From assembly GCF_006352475.1 (NCBI RefSeq), contig NZ_VCMZ01000001.1, positions 3,410,001-3,474,000 of the forward strand: DNA of 64,000 bases, written 5' to 3'. Below the pieces are notes generated by a model. It worked only from the letters and a program-made list of their open reading frames with translations, was not told the origin of the DNA and did no database searches. Each line of letters starts with the position of its first letter. Within the stretch, counting starts at the first letter, position 1. Below, one piece after another: positions 1-8,559 of the stretch. The position numbers and the translations under genes were made by a program. Source of the DNA: Acinetobacter pullicarnis. Its GTDB lineage: Bacteria > Pseudomonadota > Gammaproteobacteria > Pseudomonadales > Moraxellaceae.

Positions 1-356
1 GCTGAGAAACCACGGAAGTCACGGATACGAGGGATTGCGATTGAGATCAAACGGTCCAAGAATTCGTACATTTGGTCGCCGCGTAAAGTAACTTTACAAC
101 CGATCGGCCAACCATCACGGATTTTAAAACCAGCGATAGATTTACGCGCAAGAGTAAGTACTGGTTTTTGACCTGCAATTGCTTGCATATCAGAAAGTGC
201 GCCATCTAATAATTTCTTATCAGCTGAAGCAGCACCAACACCCATGTTGATCGTAATTTTTGTAATACGCGGAATTTGCATTACATTCTCAAGAGCCAAC
301 GTATCTTTCAGTTGAGTCTTAAGTTCTTCGTTATAACGTGTTCTAAGTCTGGCCAT
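1..356 (-). CDS. rplE: 50S ribosomal protein L5 (partial, N-terminal part)
   Basis: L5 binds 5S rRNA in the central protuberance of the large subunit. About 118 N-terminal residues are visible, starting [13 protein letters not shown] and running to DFRGFSA at the window edge, so the C-terminal third lies outside the window. Its ATG lies 15 bases beyond the rplX stop, in the order L14-L24-L5 typical of the spc operon. In E. coli the S8 autoregulatory site overlaps the start of this gene; I did not find a convincing equivalent here. Confidence 0.95.
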   Translation of the reverse strand, partial: MARLRTRYNEELKTQLKDTLALENVMQIPRITKITINMGVGAASADKKLLDGALSDMQAIAGQKPVLTLARKSIAGFKIRDGWPIGCKVTLRGDQMYEFLDRLISIAIPRIRDFRGFS

Positions 357-371
357 TGCCTTTTCAACCTA

Positions 372-692
372 TTACTTCGCCGCCGCCACTGATTCACCAT
401 TTGATTTATAAACACGAACTTTCGTGCCTTCTGCATCAAACTGGTAACCAACACGGTCAGCCTTTTGGGTTGTAGCATTAAAAACTGCCACGTTTGAGAT
501 ATGAAGCGAAGCTTCTTGTGTAACGATACTACCTTCAGTACCAGTTGCACGGTTCGGCTTTTGATGCTTCTTCACCAAGTTAAGGCCTTCAACCTTAACT
601 CGATCGTTAGATACAGACAAAACAGTACCCTGTTTGCCTTTCTCTTTACCTGCGATCACAATTACTTGATCGTTTTTCTTAATCTTAGCCAT
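372..692 (-). CDS. rplX: 50S ribosomal protein L24
   Basis: L24 is an early assembly protein of the 50S subunit. The 106-residue product starts [20 protein letters not shown]; residues of about 8-34 form the KOW RNA-binding motif ([13 protein letters not shown]). The length is normal for the family. It is the second gene of the spc operon, 11 bases after rplN and 15 before rplE, so it is surely cotranscribed with them. Confidence 0.97.
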   Translation of the reverse strand: MAKIKKNDQVIVIAGKEKGKQGTVLSVSNDRVKVEGLNLVKKHQKPNRATGTEGSIVTQEASLHISNVAVFNATTQKADRVGYQFDAEGTKVRVYKSNGESVAAAK

Positions 693-703
693 GATTGCCT
701 CTA

Positions 704-1072
704 TTATAGAACTTCAGGAGCCAATGAAATGATTTTCATGAACTGTTCAGTACGAAGTTCACGAGTCACTGGTCCAAAAATACGAGTGGCAATCGGAGCC
801 TTGTTATTATTTAAAATAACAGCAGCATTATCATCAAAACGGATCACTGAACCATCTGGACGACGAATACCAAATTTTGTACGAACAACCACTGCATTCA
901 TCACGTCGCCTTTTTTAACACGGCCACGCGGAATTGCTTCTTTTACAGTAACTTTAATAATATCGCCAACAGAAGCATAACGACGGTGTGAACCACCTAG
1001 TACTTTAATACATTGTACGCGGCGTGCACCACTATTGTCTGCTACGTCGAGCATACTTTCGGTTTGAATCAT
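704..1072 (-). CDS. rplN: 50S ribosomal protein L14
   Basis: L14 sits at the subunit interface of the 50S particle. The 122-residue product begins [20 protein letters not shown], the usual L14 opening, and has full family length. In E. coli this is the first gene of the spc operon, with its own promoter; here it follows rpsQ by 90 bases, the largest gap in the ribosomal cluster, and that gap holds a long hairpin (listed separately). That fits an operon boundary or processing point. Confidence 0.97.
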   Translation of the reverse strand: MIQTESMLDVADNSGARRVQCIKVLGGSHRRYASVGDIIKVTVKEAIPRGRVKKGDVMNAVVVRTKFGIRRPDGSVIRFDDNAAVILNNNKAPIATRIFGPVTRELRTEQFMKIISLAPEVL

Positions 1073-1091
1073 TGCCCTACTCCAAAACCGA

Positions 1092-1149
1092 GCATCACCG
1101 GTCGCAATTTCGAAAGGCTCAAAGAGTACTCGAAATTGACCGATGATGC
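1092..1149 (-). promoter_or_regulatory. Long hairpin at the S10/spc operon boundary
   Basis: In the 90-base rpsQ-rplN gap, positions 1092-1113 and 1130-1149 are inverted repeats: about 20 paired bases with one mismatch and a two-base bulge, around a 16-base loop. Downstream in the direction of transcription there is only a short run of four T, so it is not a classical strong terminator. It may act as a partial terminator, an RNase processing site or an mRNA stabiliser between the two operons. Confidence 0.6.
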
Positions 1150-1162
1150 AACAAGAACCTAA

Positions 1163-1420
1163 TTACTCAGCAGCTGCTTCAACGACTTCCACTAAAGCCC
1201 AAGCTTTAGTTTTAGAAATTGGGCGGCTTTCTTTAATGGTTACAACATCGCCAGTTTTAGCAGTGTTGTTCTCATCATGAGCGTGTAATTTAGTTGAACG
1301 GCGAAGTGATTTGCCATACAACGGGTGTTGAACGCGGCGTTCGATAAGTACAACAATAGACTTGTCCATTTTGTCGCTTACTACTTTGCCGGTTAACGTG
1401 CGGACTACATTTTCACTCAT
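1163..1420 (-). CDS. rpsQ: 30S ribosomal protein S17
   Basis: S17 is a primary 16S rRNA-binding protein of the small subunit. The 85-residue product starts [20 protein letters not shown] and contains the S17 core [20 protein letters not shown]. It overlaps rpmC by four bases (ATGA), indicating translational coupling, and is the last gene of the S10 operon in the usual gammaproteobacterial order. Confidence 0.97.
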   Translation of the reverse strand: MSENVVRTLTGKVVSDKMDKSIVVLIERRVQHPLYGKSLRRSTKLHAHDENNTAKTGDVVTIKESRPISKTKAWALVEVVEAAAE

Positions 1421-1614
1421 TGTCCGTTCCCCTGTTTTTCGGTGAGGAGTGTCTTAATACGTGCAACAGTCTTACGAGCAACTTGCACTTCGTGCGATTT
1501 ACCCAATTGACCCGTCGCTTTCGCCATACGAAGACGGAATTGGTTAAGCTGTTGCTCATCAAGCAAAGCTTTCAATTCTTCTACCGATTTTTCACGTAGA
1601 TCTTTAGTTTTCAT
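1417..1614 (-). CDS. rpmC: 50S ribosomal protein L29
   Basis: L29 is a small helical protein near the polypeptide exit tunnel, where it helps dock chaperones and targeting factors. The product is 65 residues ([18 protein letters not shown]), a normal length. Its start codon overlaps the rplP stop by one base and its end overlaps the rpsQ start by four, so translation of the three genes is likely coupled. Confidence 0.97.
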   Translation of the reverse strand: MKTKDLREKSVEELKALLDEQQLNQFRLRMAKATGQLGKSHEVQVARKTVARIKTLLTEKQGNGQ

Positions 1615-2027
1615 TACATTACCGTCCGAGTCACGATAGTGGTTTTAAACGGAAGCTTAGCAGCAGCAAGCGCAAACGCTTCACGTGCTAATTCTTCGTT
1701 CACACCTTCCATTTCGTACAGGATCTTACCTGGTTTGATTTCGCAAACCCAGTACTCCACACTACCTTTACCTTTACCCATACGTACTTCTAATGGTTTT
1801 TGAGTAATTGGTTTGTCTGGAAATACACGGATGAAGATTTTACCACCACGTTTTACACGACGGCTAATGGTACGACGCGCTGCTTCAATTTGACGCGCAG
1901 TCATACGACCACGTTCAACTGATTTAAGTGCGATTGTACCAAATGATACTGTACTGCCACGATGCGCAAGACCAGTGTTACGGCCTTTTTGCACTTTACG
2001 GAATTTAGTACGTTTAGGTTGCAACAT
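1614..2027 (-). CDS. rplP: 50S ribosomal protein L16
   Basis: L16 contributes to the A-site tRNA environment of the large subunit. The 137-residue product opens [17 protein letters not shown] and carries the conserved [17 protein letters not shown] segment. It starts three bases after the rpsC stop. Nothing unusual was seen. Confidence 0.97.
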   Translation of the reverse strand: MLQPKRTKFRKVQKGRNTGLAHRGSTVSFGTIALKSVERGRMTARQIEAARRTISRRVKRGGKIFIRVFPDKPITQKPLEVRMGKGKGSVEYWVCEIKPGKILYEMEGVNEELAREAFALAAAKLPFKTTIVTRTVM

Positions 2028-2030
2028 GGA

Positions 2031-2783
2031 TTATTCTCCCTTTTCAGCAGAACGATCATTGCGACGACCACGACGCTCCTGACCTTCACCACGACCGCGA
2101 CCACGTTTAGCTGGACGTTCTTCAGCTGGTGCTGGGTTCATGACTTGCTTCATGCCACCCAAGATTTCACCGCGGAAAATCCAAACTTTAACGCCAATCG
2201 TACCGTAAGTTGTTTCAGCACGTACAGATGAATAGTCGATGTCTGCACGAAGCGTATGTAAAGGTACACGACCTTCACGATACCACTCAGTACGCGCAAT
2301 CTCTGCACCACCTAGACGACCTGAAACTTCAACTTTGATACCTTTAGCGCCAGCACGCATTGTGTTTTGTACCGCACGCTTCATAGCACGACGGAACATA
2401 ACACGCTTTTCTAGTTGAGAAGCAATTGCTTCAGCAACAAGACGTGCGTCTAAATCTGGGCGATCGATTTCGTTGATACTTACTTGCGCTGGAACACCCA
2501 TGATTGTGGTGAGTTCACGCTGTAATTTCTCAATATCTTCGCCTTTTTTACCGATTACGATACCTGGACGAGCAGTGCTAATTGTTACTTTAGCAGCACC
2601 TGTAGGACGTTCGATAAGAATATTGCTGATCATCGCGCTTTTAAGTTTTTTATTCAAAAACTCACGAACTTGAAGATCTTTAAGCAAATATTCAGCGTAT
2701 TGTTTCGGACTCGCATACCAGTTAGCGTTATGACGTTTCACAACACCTAGGCGGATACCGATTGGATGAACCTTCTGACCCAT
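2031..2783 (-). CDS. rpsC: 30S ribosomal protein S3 with basic Arg/Gly-rich tail
   Basis: S3 lies at the mRNA entry channel of the 30S subunit. The 250-residue product starts [19 protein letters not shown]; the KH-type RNA-binding region is around residues 60-110 ([15 protein letters not shown]). The C-terminus beyond about residue 212 is an Arg/Gly/Glu-rich low-complexity tail ([18 protein letters not shown]), making it longer than the 233-residue E. coli protein. The start is 1 base past the rplV stop. Confidence 0.97.
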   Translation of the reverse strand: MGQKVHPIGIRLGVVKRHNANWYASPKQYAEYLLKDLQVREFLNKKLKSAMISNILIERPTGAAKVTISTARPGIVIGKKGEDIEKLQRELTTIMGVPAQVSINEIDRPDLDARLVAEAIASQLEKRVMFRRAMKRAVQNTMRAGAKGIKVEVSGRLGGAEIARTEWYREGRVPLHTLRADIDYSSVRAETTYGTIGVKVWIFRGEILGGMKQVMNPAPAEERPAKRGRGRGEGQERRGRRNDRSAEKGE

Positions 2784-2784
2784 A

Positions 2785-3114
2785 TCAAACCCCTACCTTA
2801 ACGGTGATGTGACAAGTACGCTTAGTAATACGATCCGCACGGCCTTTAGCACGTGGCAAAATACGTTTCAGGCTAGTGCCTTCATCAACGTAAATCGTAG
2901 AAACTTTAAGGTCGTCTACATCTAAACTGTTATTATGTTCAGCGTTTGCAATTGCAGATTCCAAAGCTTTTTTTACAAGAACAGCAGCTTTTTTGTTGCT
3001 GAAGTTCAAGATGTTTAATGCGTGAGCAATTGACTTGCCACGAATTAAATCTGCAACCAAACGTGTTTTTTGTGCCGAGATGGCGGCACCGCGTAATTTA
3101 GCAGTTACTTCCAT
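2785..3114 (-). CDS. rplV: 50S ribosomal protein L22
   Basis: L22 lines the exit tunnel of the 50S subunit. The open frame extends further upstream into rpsS, but the L22 family begins at [19 protein letters not shown], giving 109 residues, so this ATG, 10 bases after the rpsS stop, is chosen. The tunnel-loop region [18 protein letters not shown] is intact. Confidence 0.96.
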   Translation of the reverse strand: MEVTAKLRGAAISAQKTRLVADLIRGKSIAHALNILNFSNKKAAVLVKKALESAIANAEHNNSLDVDDLKVSTIYVDEGTSLKRILPRAKGRADRITKRTCHITVKVGV

Positions 3115-3124
3115 TGTGAGCACC

Positions 3125-3400
3125 TTAACGTTTAGACTTCTTGTCAACACCGTGACCACGATAGGTACGAGTTGGCGCGAATTCACCGAGTTTATGACCA
3201 ACCATATGTTCAGATACAATCACTGGAACATGGTTACGGCCATTATGAACAGAAATTGTTAGACCAACAAAATCCGGGAGGATCATCGAACGACGCGACC
3301 AAGTTTTGATCGGCTTACGAGTATTACTCGCTACAGCCGCTTCAACCTTAGCGAACAAGTGCGCATCGACGAATGGGCCTTTTTTCAGAGAACGAGGCAT
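3125..3400 (-). CDS. rpsS: 30S ribosomal protein S19
   Basis: S19 forms a complex with S13 in the head of the small subunit. The product is 91 residues, [15 protein letters not shown] to the end [11 protein letters not shown], a standard length and sequence. It sits between rplB and rplV as expected for the S10 operon. Confidence 0.97.
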   Translation of the reverse strand: MPRSLKKGPFVDAHLFAKVEAAVASNTRKPIKTWSRRSMILPDFVGLTISVHNGRNHVPVIVSEHMVGHKLGEFAPTRTYRGHGVDKKSKR

Positions 3401-3419
3401 TGTCAGATTCCTTTACTTG

Positions 3420-4244
3420 TTACTTAACGCGACGGTCGCGAATGATCATCTTAGTCGTACGCTTATTGGTACGTGTTTTGTACCCTTTCGCTTTTTGACC
3501 CCATGGGCTTACAGGCTGAATACCTTTATTACGCCCTTCACCACCACCGTGCGGGTGATCAACTGGGTTCATCGCCATACCACGAACGGTAGGACGAACA
3601 CCACGCCAGCGTGAAGCACCAGCTTTACCCAATGAACGAAGGTTGCTTTCTTGGTTAGAAACTTCACCAATTACAGCGCGGCATTCAACATGCACTTTAC
3701 GCATTTCGCCTGAACGCAGACGTAGAATTGCGTAAGAACCGTCACGACCCAACAACTGAACAGAAGTACCAGCTGAACGAGCTAATTGCGCGCCTTTACC
3801 GATTTTAAGTTCAATGTTATGTAGTGTAGAACCGATAGGCATGTTGCGAAGTGGCAAGCAGTTACCTGGACGAATTGGAGCATCGTTACCAGACTGTACT
3901 TTATCACCAGCACGTAAACCTTTAGGTGCAATAATGTAACGACGTTCGCCATCAGCATACAAAACTAAAGCAATGTGTGCGGTACGGTTAGGATCGTATT
4001 CAATACGTTCAACAGTGGCTGGAATGCCATCTTTGTTACGTTTGAAGTCAACTATACGGTACTGTTGTTTATGACCACCACCAATGTGACGAGTCGTGAT
4101 GTGACCGTTGTTATTACGACCACCAGTACGTTTTTTAGCCTCTGTCAACGGTGCATGAGGTGCGCCTTTGTGGAGATGGTCATGAACCACTTTCTCTACA
4201 AAGCGACGTCCCGGAGACGTTGGCTTACATTTTTGAATTGGCAT
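3420..4244 (-). CDS. rplB: 50S ribosomal protein L2
   Basis: L2 is needed for subunit association and peptidyl-transferase function. The 274-residue protein contains the C-terminal signature [18 protein letters not shown], which includes the histidine implicated in activity. Length and sequence are standard. It lies 11 bases after rplW. Confidence 0.97.
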   Translation of the reverse strand: MPIQKCKPTSPGRRFVEKVVHDHLHKGAPHAPLTEAKKRTGGRNNNGHITTRHIGGGHKQQYRIVDFKRNKDGIPATVERIEYDPNRTAHIALVLYADGERRYIIAPKGLRAGDKVQSGNDAPIRPGNCLPLRNMPIGSTLHNIELKIGKGAQLARSAGTSVQLLGRDGSYAILRLRSGEMRKVHVECRAVIGEVSNQESNLRSLGKAGASRWRGVRPTVRGMAMNPVDHPHGGGEGRNKGIQPVSPWGQKAKGYKTRTNKRTTKMIIRDRRVK

Positions 4245-4255
4245 AAATTTCGTCC

Positions 4256-4576
4256 TTATTCCGCTGCGCTTTCAGCGGTATCGCCCAAGTCAGCCATTTC
4301 AACATCTTGGCCAGCTTTCAGGGTGACGTATGCTTTTTTAACATCAGAACGGCGTCCTAATGTTTTACCAAAGCGTTTAGTTTTACCTTTAGTAATTGTT
4401 GTGTTTACTTTCAACACTTCAACACCAAAGAGTTGCTCTACTGCTTTTTTGATTTCAAGTTTATTTGCATCAACTGCAACTTTAAAAACTTGAACACCAG
4501 CAGTATCACCTAAAGCTTGTGCTTTTTCTGAGAATACAGGCCCTTGAAGGACTTGATAGATACGTTCGTTATTCAT
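4256..4576 (-). CDS. rplW: 50S ribosomal protein L23
   Basis: L23 is the exit-tunnel protein that docks trigger factor and SRP. The product is 106 residues, starting [20 protein letters not shown], with the typical [19 protein letters not shown] loop. Its start overlaps the rplD stop by four bases. The C-terminus has a short acidic extension ([14 protein letters not shown]). Confidence 0.96.
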   Translation of the reverse strand: MNNERIYQVLQGPVFSEKAQALGDTAGVQVFKVAVDANKLEIKKAVEQLFGVEVLKVNTTITKGKTKRFGKTLGRRSDVKKAYVTLKAGQDVEMADLGDTAESAAE

Positions 4577-5175
4577 CCGAGTTCTACCTCAATCTTCTTA
4601 GCAGCAGCAACAGACATAATAACTTTATCGAACGCGATCAAGCCAACAGGATCGATTGCAGCAGCATCAACCACATCAACGTGCGGAAGGTTACGAGCTG
4701 CAAGATATAGATTCTCATCTACAGCTTCTGTAACGATCAATGCGCGAGTGGCATTTAAGTCGTTCAGTTTAGCAAGCAATTCTTTAGTTTTTGGAGCTGC
4801 AACAGAAAACTCTTCAACTAACACAAGACGATCTTGGCGAACAAGTTCAGCTAAGATACATTGCATTGCGCCACGATACATTTTGCGGTTAACTTTTTGA
4901 GACCAATCTTGTGGACGAGCAGCAAAAGTTTTACCACCACCAACCCAGATTGGGCTACGAATAGAACCAGCACGCGCACGGCCTGTACCTTTTTGACGGA
5001 ATGGCTTTCTGCCACCGCCAGATACGTCTGCACGTGATTTCTGAGCGCGAGAACCTTGACGGCCGCCAGCTAAATAAGCTGTAACAACCTGGTGTACAAG
5101 CGCTTCATTAAATTCGCGACCGAAAGCAACTTCAGACAATTCAACAGCAGAGCCGGAAACAGTTTGTAAATTCAC
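4573..5175 (-). CDS. rplD: 50S ribosomal protein L4 (GTG start)
   Basis: L4 is an assembly protein of the 50S subunit and, in enterobacteria, the autogenous repressor of the S10 operon. The 200-residue product is read from GTG ([19 protein letters not shown]) because a good ribosome-binding site, GAGGGG, lies 7 bases upstream. A longer frame from a TTG would place that site inside the gene. The tunnel loop ([16 protein letters not shown]) is intact. The start is 11 bases past the rplC stop. Confidence 0.95.
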   Translation of the reverse strand: MNLQTVSGSAVELSEVAFGREFNEALVHQVVTAYLAGGRQGSRAQKSRADVSGGGRKPFRQKGTGRARAGSIRSPIWVGGGKTFAARPQDWSQKVNRKMYRGAMQCILAELVRQDRLVLVEEFSVAAPKTKELLAKLNDLNATRALIVTEAVDENLYLAARNLPHVDVVDAAAIDPVGLIAFDKVIMSVAAAKKIEVELG

Positions 5176-5186
5176 GTAATTTCCCC

Positions 5187-5825
5187 TCAAGCCTTGATCG
5201 TAGGACGAACAATAACGTCACCACCAGTAGCGCCAGGAATTGCACCTTTAACTACAAGAATTGAGCGTTCTGCGTCGATAGATACAACCTCAAGACCCTG
5301 TACGGTTACACGTTCAGCGCCCATATGGCCGGCCATTTTCTTACCTTTAAACACGCGTCCAGGTGTCTGGTTTTGACCAGTTGAACCTAAAACACGGTGT
5401 GAAAGCGAGTTACCGTGAGTTGCATCTTGGGTACGGAAATTCCAACGCTTAACACCACCTTGGAAACCTTTACCTTTTGATTGACCAGTTACATCAATTA
5501 CTTGACCAACTGTGAACAAATCAACACCGATAGTACCACCAACTTCACGACCTTCAAGGTCAGCTTCAGTAGCACGGAACTCTTGAACTAAACGACCAGC
5601 AGCAACACCCGCTTTAGCGAAGTGACCTTTCTGAGCATTTGTTACACGAGATTCGCGACGTTCGCCAGTAGTAATCTGAATCGCTTGATAACCATCAGTT
5701 TCAAGCGTTTTGATTTGAGTGATACGGTTTGGATCAACTTCGATCACCGTAACTGGCACAGAGACGCCGGCTTCCGTAAAAATACGGGTCATACCGCACT
5801 TACGACCGACTAAACCAATAGCCAT
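5187..5825 (-). CDS. rplC: 50S ribosomal protein L3
   Basis: L3 nucleates 23S rRNA folding and reaches toward the peptidyl-transferase centre. The product is 212 residues, [18 protein letters not shown] onward, with the conserved GTTIGV-like core and [17 protein letters not shown] loop, which includes the Gln that is methylated in other bacteria. It is separated from rpsJ by 59 bases containing a small AT-rich hairpin. Confidence 0.97.
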   Translation of the reverse strand: MAIGLVGRKCGMTRIFTEAGVSVPVTVIEVDPNRITQIKTLETDGYQAIQITTGERRESRVTNAQKGHFAKAGVAAGRLVQEFRATEADLEGREVGGTIGVDLFTVGQVIDVTGQSKGKGFQGGVKRWNFRTQDATHGNSLSHRVLGSTGQNQTPGRVFKGKKMAGHMGAERVTVQGLEVVSIDAERSILVVKGAIPGATGGDVIVRPTIKA

Positions 5826-5850
5826 GTGTGTAAACCTCTTAAAAAGCGGC

Positions 5851-5875
5851 TTAATTAACTTTATTCGTTAATTAA
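5851..5875 (-). repeat. AT-rich hairpin between rpsJ and rplC
   Basis: A 9-bp perfect inverted repeat (TTAATTAAC and its complement) around a 7-base loop lies in the 59-base rpsJ-rplC gap. It could influence ribosome loading or mRNA decay; no U-run follows, so a terminator role is unlikely. Confidence 0.5.
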
Positions 5876-5884
5876 CCGAAAGCC

Positions 5885-6196
5885 TTAACCCAATGCGATC
5901 TGAACATCAACACCAGCTGCAAGATCTAATTTCATTAAAGCATCAACAGTTTTATCTGTAGGCTGAACGATATCGATCAAACGCTTGTAAGTGCGGATTT
6001 CATACTGATCACGCGCATCTTTATTTACATGCGGTGAAGTAAGAACGTTGAAGCGTTCGATGCGTGTAGGCATCGGGATTGGACCACACACTTGTGCTCC
6101 AGTACGCTTAGCGGTTTCTACGATCTCTTGAGACGATTGATCAATCAGACGATGATCAAAAGACTTAAGACGGATACGGATTCTCTGGTTAGACAT
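5885..6196 (-). CDS. rpsJ: 30S ribosomal protein S10 (NusE)
   Basis: S10 is a small-subunit head protein and, as NusE, a partner of NusB in transcription antitermination. The open frame extends upstream, but the family starts at [19 protein letters not shown], giving 103 residues, and a TTGGAG ribosome-binding site precedes this ATG. It is the first gene of the S10 operon, behind a consensus-like promoter and a structured leader of about 160 bases. Confidence 0.97.
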   Translation of the reverse strand: MSNQRIRIRLKSFDHRLIDQSSQEIVETAKRTGAQVCGPIPMPTRIERFNVLTSPHVNKDARDQYEIRTYKRLIDIVQPTDKTVDALMKLDLAAGVDVQIALG

Positions 6197-6355
6197 ACCA
6201 GTAAACTCCAAGCCAAAAACATAAAGAATCACCTTTGACGCAGCTCACCCATTGGTAAGTGTCAAAGGCAGTGAAAATCACTAAGGTCATGATCGATGCC
6301 ATGACTGTAACGATCTAAACGACTAATTTATCGTTTAGCCCTTGCTATTCAAGGG
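6197..6355 (-). promoter_or_regulatory. Structured leader of the S10 operon
   Basis: The predicted 5' untranslated region holds four consecutive hairpins in transcript order: CCCTTG/CAAGGG (6339-6355, right at the predicted 5' end), CTAAACGA/TCGTTTAG (6315-6338), AGTGA/TCACT (6270-6282) and a two-tier hairpin at 6232-6268 with an 8-bp lower stem (CCTTTGAC/GTCAAAGG) and a 6-bp upper stem capped by AATG. In E. coli the S10 leader is the L4-dependent control element; whether this unrelated-looking leader binds L4 is inference. Confidence 0.6.
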
Positions 6356-6361
6356 TTGCCC

Positions 6362-6390
6362 ATTATAGCTACTGTTTAAGCATTAAGCAA
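6362..6390 (-). promoter_or_regulatory. S10 operon promoter
   Basis: On the minus strand, TTGCTT (6385-6390), a 17-base spacer and a perfect TATAAT (6362-6367) form a sigma-70 promoter. The predicted start is near 6355, about 160 bases before rpsJ. It is the only near-consensus promoter seen ahead of the cluster. Confidence 0.8.
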
Positions 6391-6454
6391 ACCTATTTAG
6401 GCTTTTTATCCATTTTAATTGTATATAAAACCTGATGTAGCCTAGACATCATGA

Positions 6455-7180
6455 TTAATGCTTTAGAACATAATCAATAGCTTGATTAAGCAATTGATTA
6501 CCAATAATAAAGTCTGACTTCCTGGTCATTTCGAGCGTATGTAAAGGCTGCACATTTACACCATCAAAAACCAATTCCTCACGCTCATGTTCAATAAAAA
6601 CTTTAAGTGCATCAGGTGTAATTTCAGGGTGAAATTGGAAGCCCAATACGTTTGTTCCAATTTGAAAAAGTTGGTTTGAACAAACCGCATTTTCGGCCAG
6701 TCGAACAGCGCCTTTGGGGATATCAAAAGTCTCACTATGCCACTGCATAATATTTATTTCACTCGATAAACTAAAATAACCTTTTGGAACATAAGCACTT
6801 GGATAAACCGTTGTCCAACCCAACTCTTGTTCAGCATTTCGTTGAACATTTGCACCCAATGAATTTGCGATTAATTGCCCCCCTAAACATAAACCAATCG
6901 CAGGTTTAGATGCAGCCAAATAACGACGAATCCAACGCTTCTCCACCCTCAACCATGGAAAATTAACTTCATCATTTACACTCATCGCCCCACCCATAAC
7001 AAGCAGTAAGTCGACATCATCGACACTCGGAAGCGCATCAACTTCTAATGCAAAATCAATAGGTAATGCAAAAAATTCCGTAGCGCTAATCTCAGCCCCC
7101 AAGGACTTGAGATATTCATAACAACTCCCAAAACCTTCCCCTGCAATATGAAGAAAATAATGTACTTTTAATTTTTTCAT
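6455..7180 (-). CDS. Class I glutamine amidotransferase-like protein
   Basis: This is a 241-residue single-domain GATase1 protein of the GMP-synthase-amidotransferase-like group. The catalytic triad is visible: nucleophile Cys98 in GLCLGGQLIA, then His184 and Glu186 in FQFHPE. The oxyanion-type MGGAMSVND segment (62-70) and MQWHSETF (145-152) also fit. Such stand-alone proteins hydrolyse gamma-glutamyl compounds or glutamine, but the substrate cannot be told. It is divergent from the trans-sulfuration gene at 7327, with 146 bases between, and lies upstream of the S10 promoter on the same strand. Confidence 0.85.
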   Translation of the reverse strand: MKKLKVHYFLHIAGEGFGSCYEYLKSLGAEISATEFFALPIDFALEVDALPSVDDVDLLLVMGGAMSVNDEVNFPWLRVEKRWIRRYLAASKPAIGLCLGGQLIANSLGANVQRNAEQELGWTTVYPSAYVPKGYFSLSSEINIMQWHSETFDIPKGAVRLAENAVCSNQLFQIGTNVLGFQFHPEITPDALKVFIEHEREELVFDGVNVQPLHTLEMTRKSDFIIGNQLLNQAIDYVLKH

Positions 7181-7326
7181 TATGTTTCACCCACTCTATT
7201 TTTAATTTCTTTTAATCTGCAAAAATAAAGCCAATCATTCTTTTATTTATCTTGGTTCACAATTTTTTGCTTTGCTCCTCTTCATTAATATGCTTTGCTT
7301 CAAACATAACTTAATTCATAAAATTT

Positions 7327-8532
7327 ATGAGTATTCTTGTGAAAAGACATCCACAGACCAGCCTTATTCATGCAACACGCAAAGCACCACAATTTATCTC
7401 TACTGTGCAACCGCCGCTGTTCCGTGCTTCCACCATTATATTTAACAATACGGATGCACTGTTTAATCGACACTGGACAGATGATTATGATTATAGCTAT
7501 GGCACACATGGCACACCAACCACCTATACACTGGCCGATCAAATTGCGCTAAATGAAGGAGGTGAGCATTGCCTGCTCGCACCAAGTGGTTTATCAGCTA
7601 TCAACCTAGTGAATAGTTGCTGCTTGAGTCATGGTGATGAAGTTTGGGTAGCAGATAACATCTATGGTCCAAATATGGAGCATTTGCGCGATCTTCAAAA
7701 GCGTTATGGCATTGTGGTCAAAGTTTATGATGGCTTAGATGCACAAAGCTTTCAGCCCTCAAAGCAAGCAAAGCTGCTTTGGCTTGAAGCGGCAGGCTCA
7801 GTTAGCTTAGAGTTCCCTGACCTAAAAGGACTCATTAAAAAAGCCAAACAAGCGGGTGTATGCATTGCACTCGACAATACCTGGGGTGCAGGACTTGCCT
7901 TTAACCCTTTTGACCTCAGCGATGAGCACTTAGCCGTCGATATTAGCGTCCACGCACTCACCAAATATCCAAGTGGTGGTGGTGATATCTTAATGGGTGC
8001 GATTATTACTCAAGATAAAGTCCTACACCATCGCTTACTACGCATGCACGCCCTACAAGGCATTGCCGTTTCAGCTGATGATACTGCGCAAGTTCAACGC
8101 AGTCTGAGCTCTATGGCATTACGCTATGCACAACATGCGAAAAGTACGCAAACCGTTTTGGACTGGCTGATTCATCAGCCTGCTTTCTCTCAAGTTTTAC
8201 ACCCTGCATACCCACAGAGCGCTGGACATCAATATTGGCTGGAAATCTGTCAAACTGGCTTGAGTGCTGGACTGGTCAGTGTAGTGTTTAAACCAGAATT
8301 CGACATGCAGGCTGTTCGTGCTTTCTGCGACCATCTACAACTGTTCAAACTCGGCTTCAGTTGGGGTGGTCCGCTCAGCCTAGTCATGCTCTATCAAATT
8401 GAAGATATGCGCCACTTGGCTCACCCTCATTTAAATGCTGGCATTCTGGTTAGATTTTGTATCGGGCTAGAACATCCAGAAGATTTAATACAAGATATAG
8501 CCCAAGCATTAAAACGAATGAATTCACCATAA
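7327..8532 (+). CDS. metC: Trans-sulfuration enzyme, cystathionine beta-lyase type
   Basis: This is a 401-residue PLP enzyme of the Cys/Met-metabolism family. The Schiff-base lysine is Lys213 in VHALTKYPSGGGD, and the cofactor aspartate lies in IALDNTWGAG. The opening, RKAPQFISTVQPPLFRASTI, and the YSYGTHGTPTT segment resemble cystathionine beta-lyases more than gamma-synthases. It would cleave cystathionine to homocysteine in methionine synthesis. No strong ribosome-binding site is seen before the ATG. The gene symbol is by resemblance; a related cysteine-desulfhydrase role is possible. The next gene follows by 27 bases. Confidence 0.82.
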   Translation: MSILVKRHPQTSLIHATRKAPQFISTVQPPLFRASTIIFNNTDALFNRHWTDDYDYSYGTHGTPTTYTLADQIALNEGGEHCLLAPSGLSAINLVNSCCLSHGDEVWVADNIYGPNMEHLRDLQKRYGIVVKVYDGLDAQSFQPSKQAKLLWLEAAGSVSLEFPDLKGLIKKAKQAGVCIALDNTWGAGLAFNPFDLSDEHLAVDISVHALTKYPSGGGDILMGAIITQDKVLHHRLLRMHALQGIAVSADDTAQVQRSLSSMALRYAQHAKSTQTVLDWLIHQPAFSQVLHPAYPQSAGHQYWLEICQTGLSAGLVSVVFKPEFDMQAVRAFCDHLQLFKLGFSWGGPLSLVMLYQIEDMRHLAHPHLNAGILVRFCIGLEHPEDLIQDIAQALKRMNSP

Positions 8533-8559
8533 ACAATAAAATTCGCATAGGGGAATACC

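Noticed and set aside
501..980. Plus-strand frame of 159 codons antisense to rplX and rplN, and similar frames over other ribosomal genes.
   Set aside because: They lie wholly opposite highly conserved ribosomal genes and show no family similarity.
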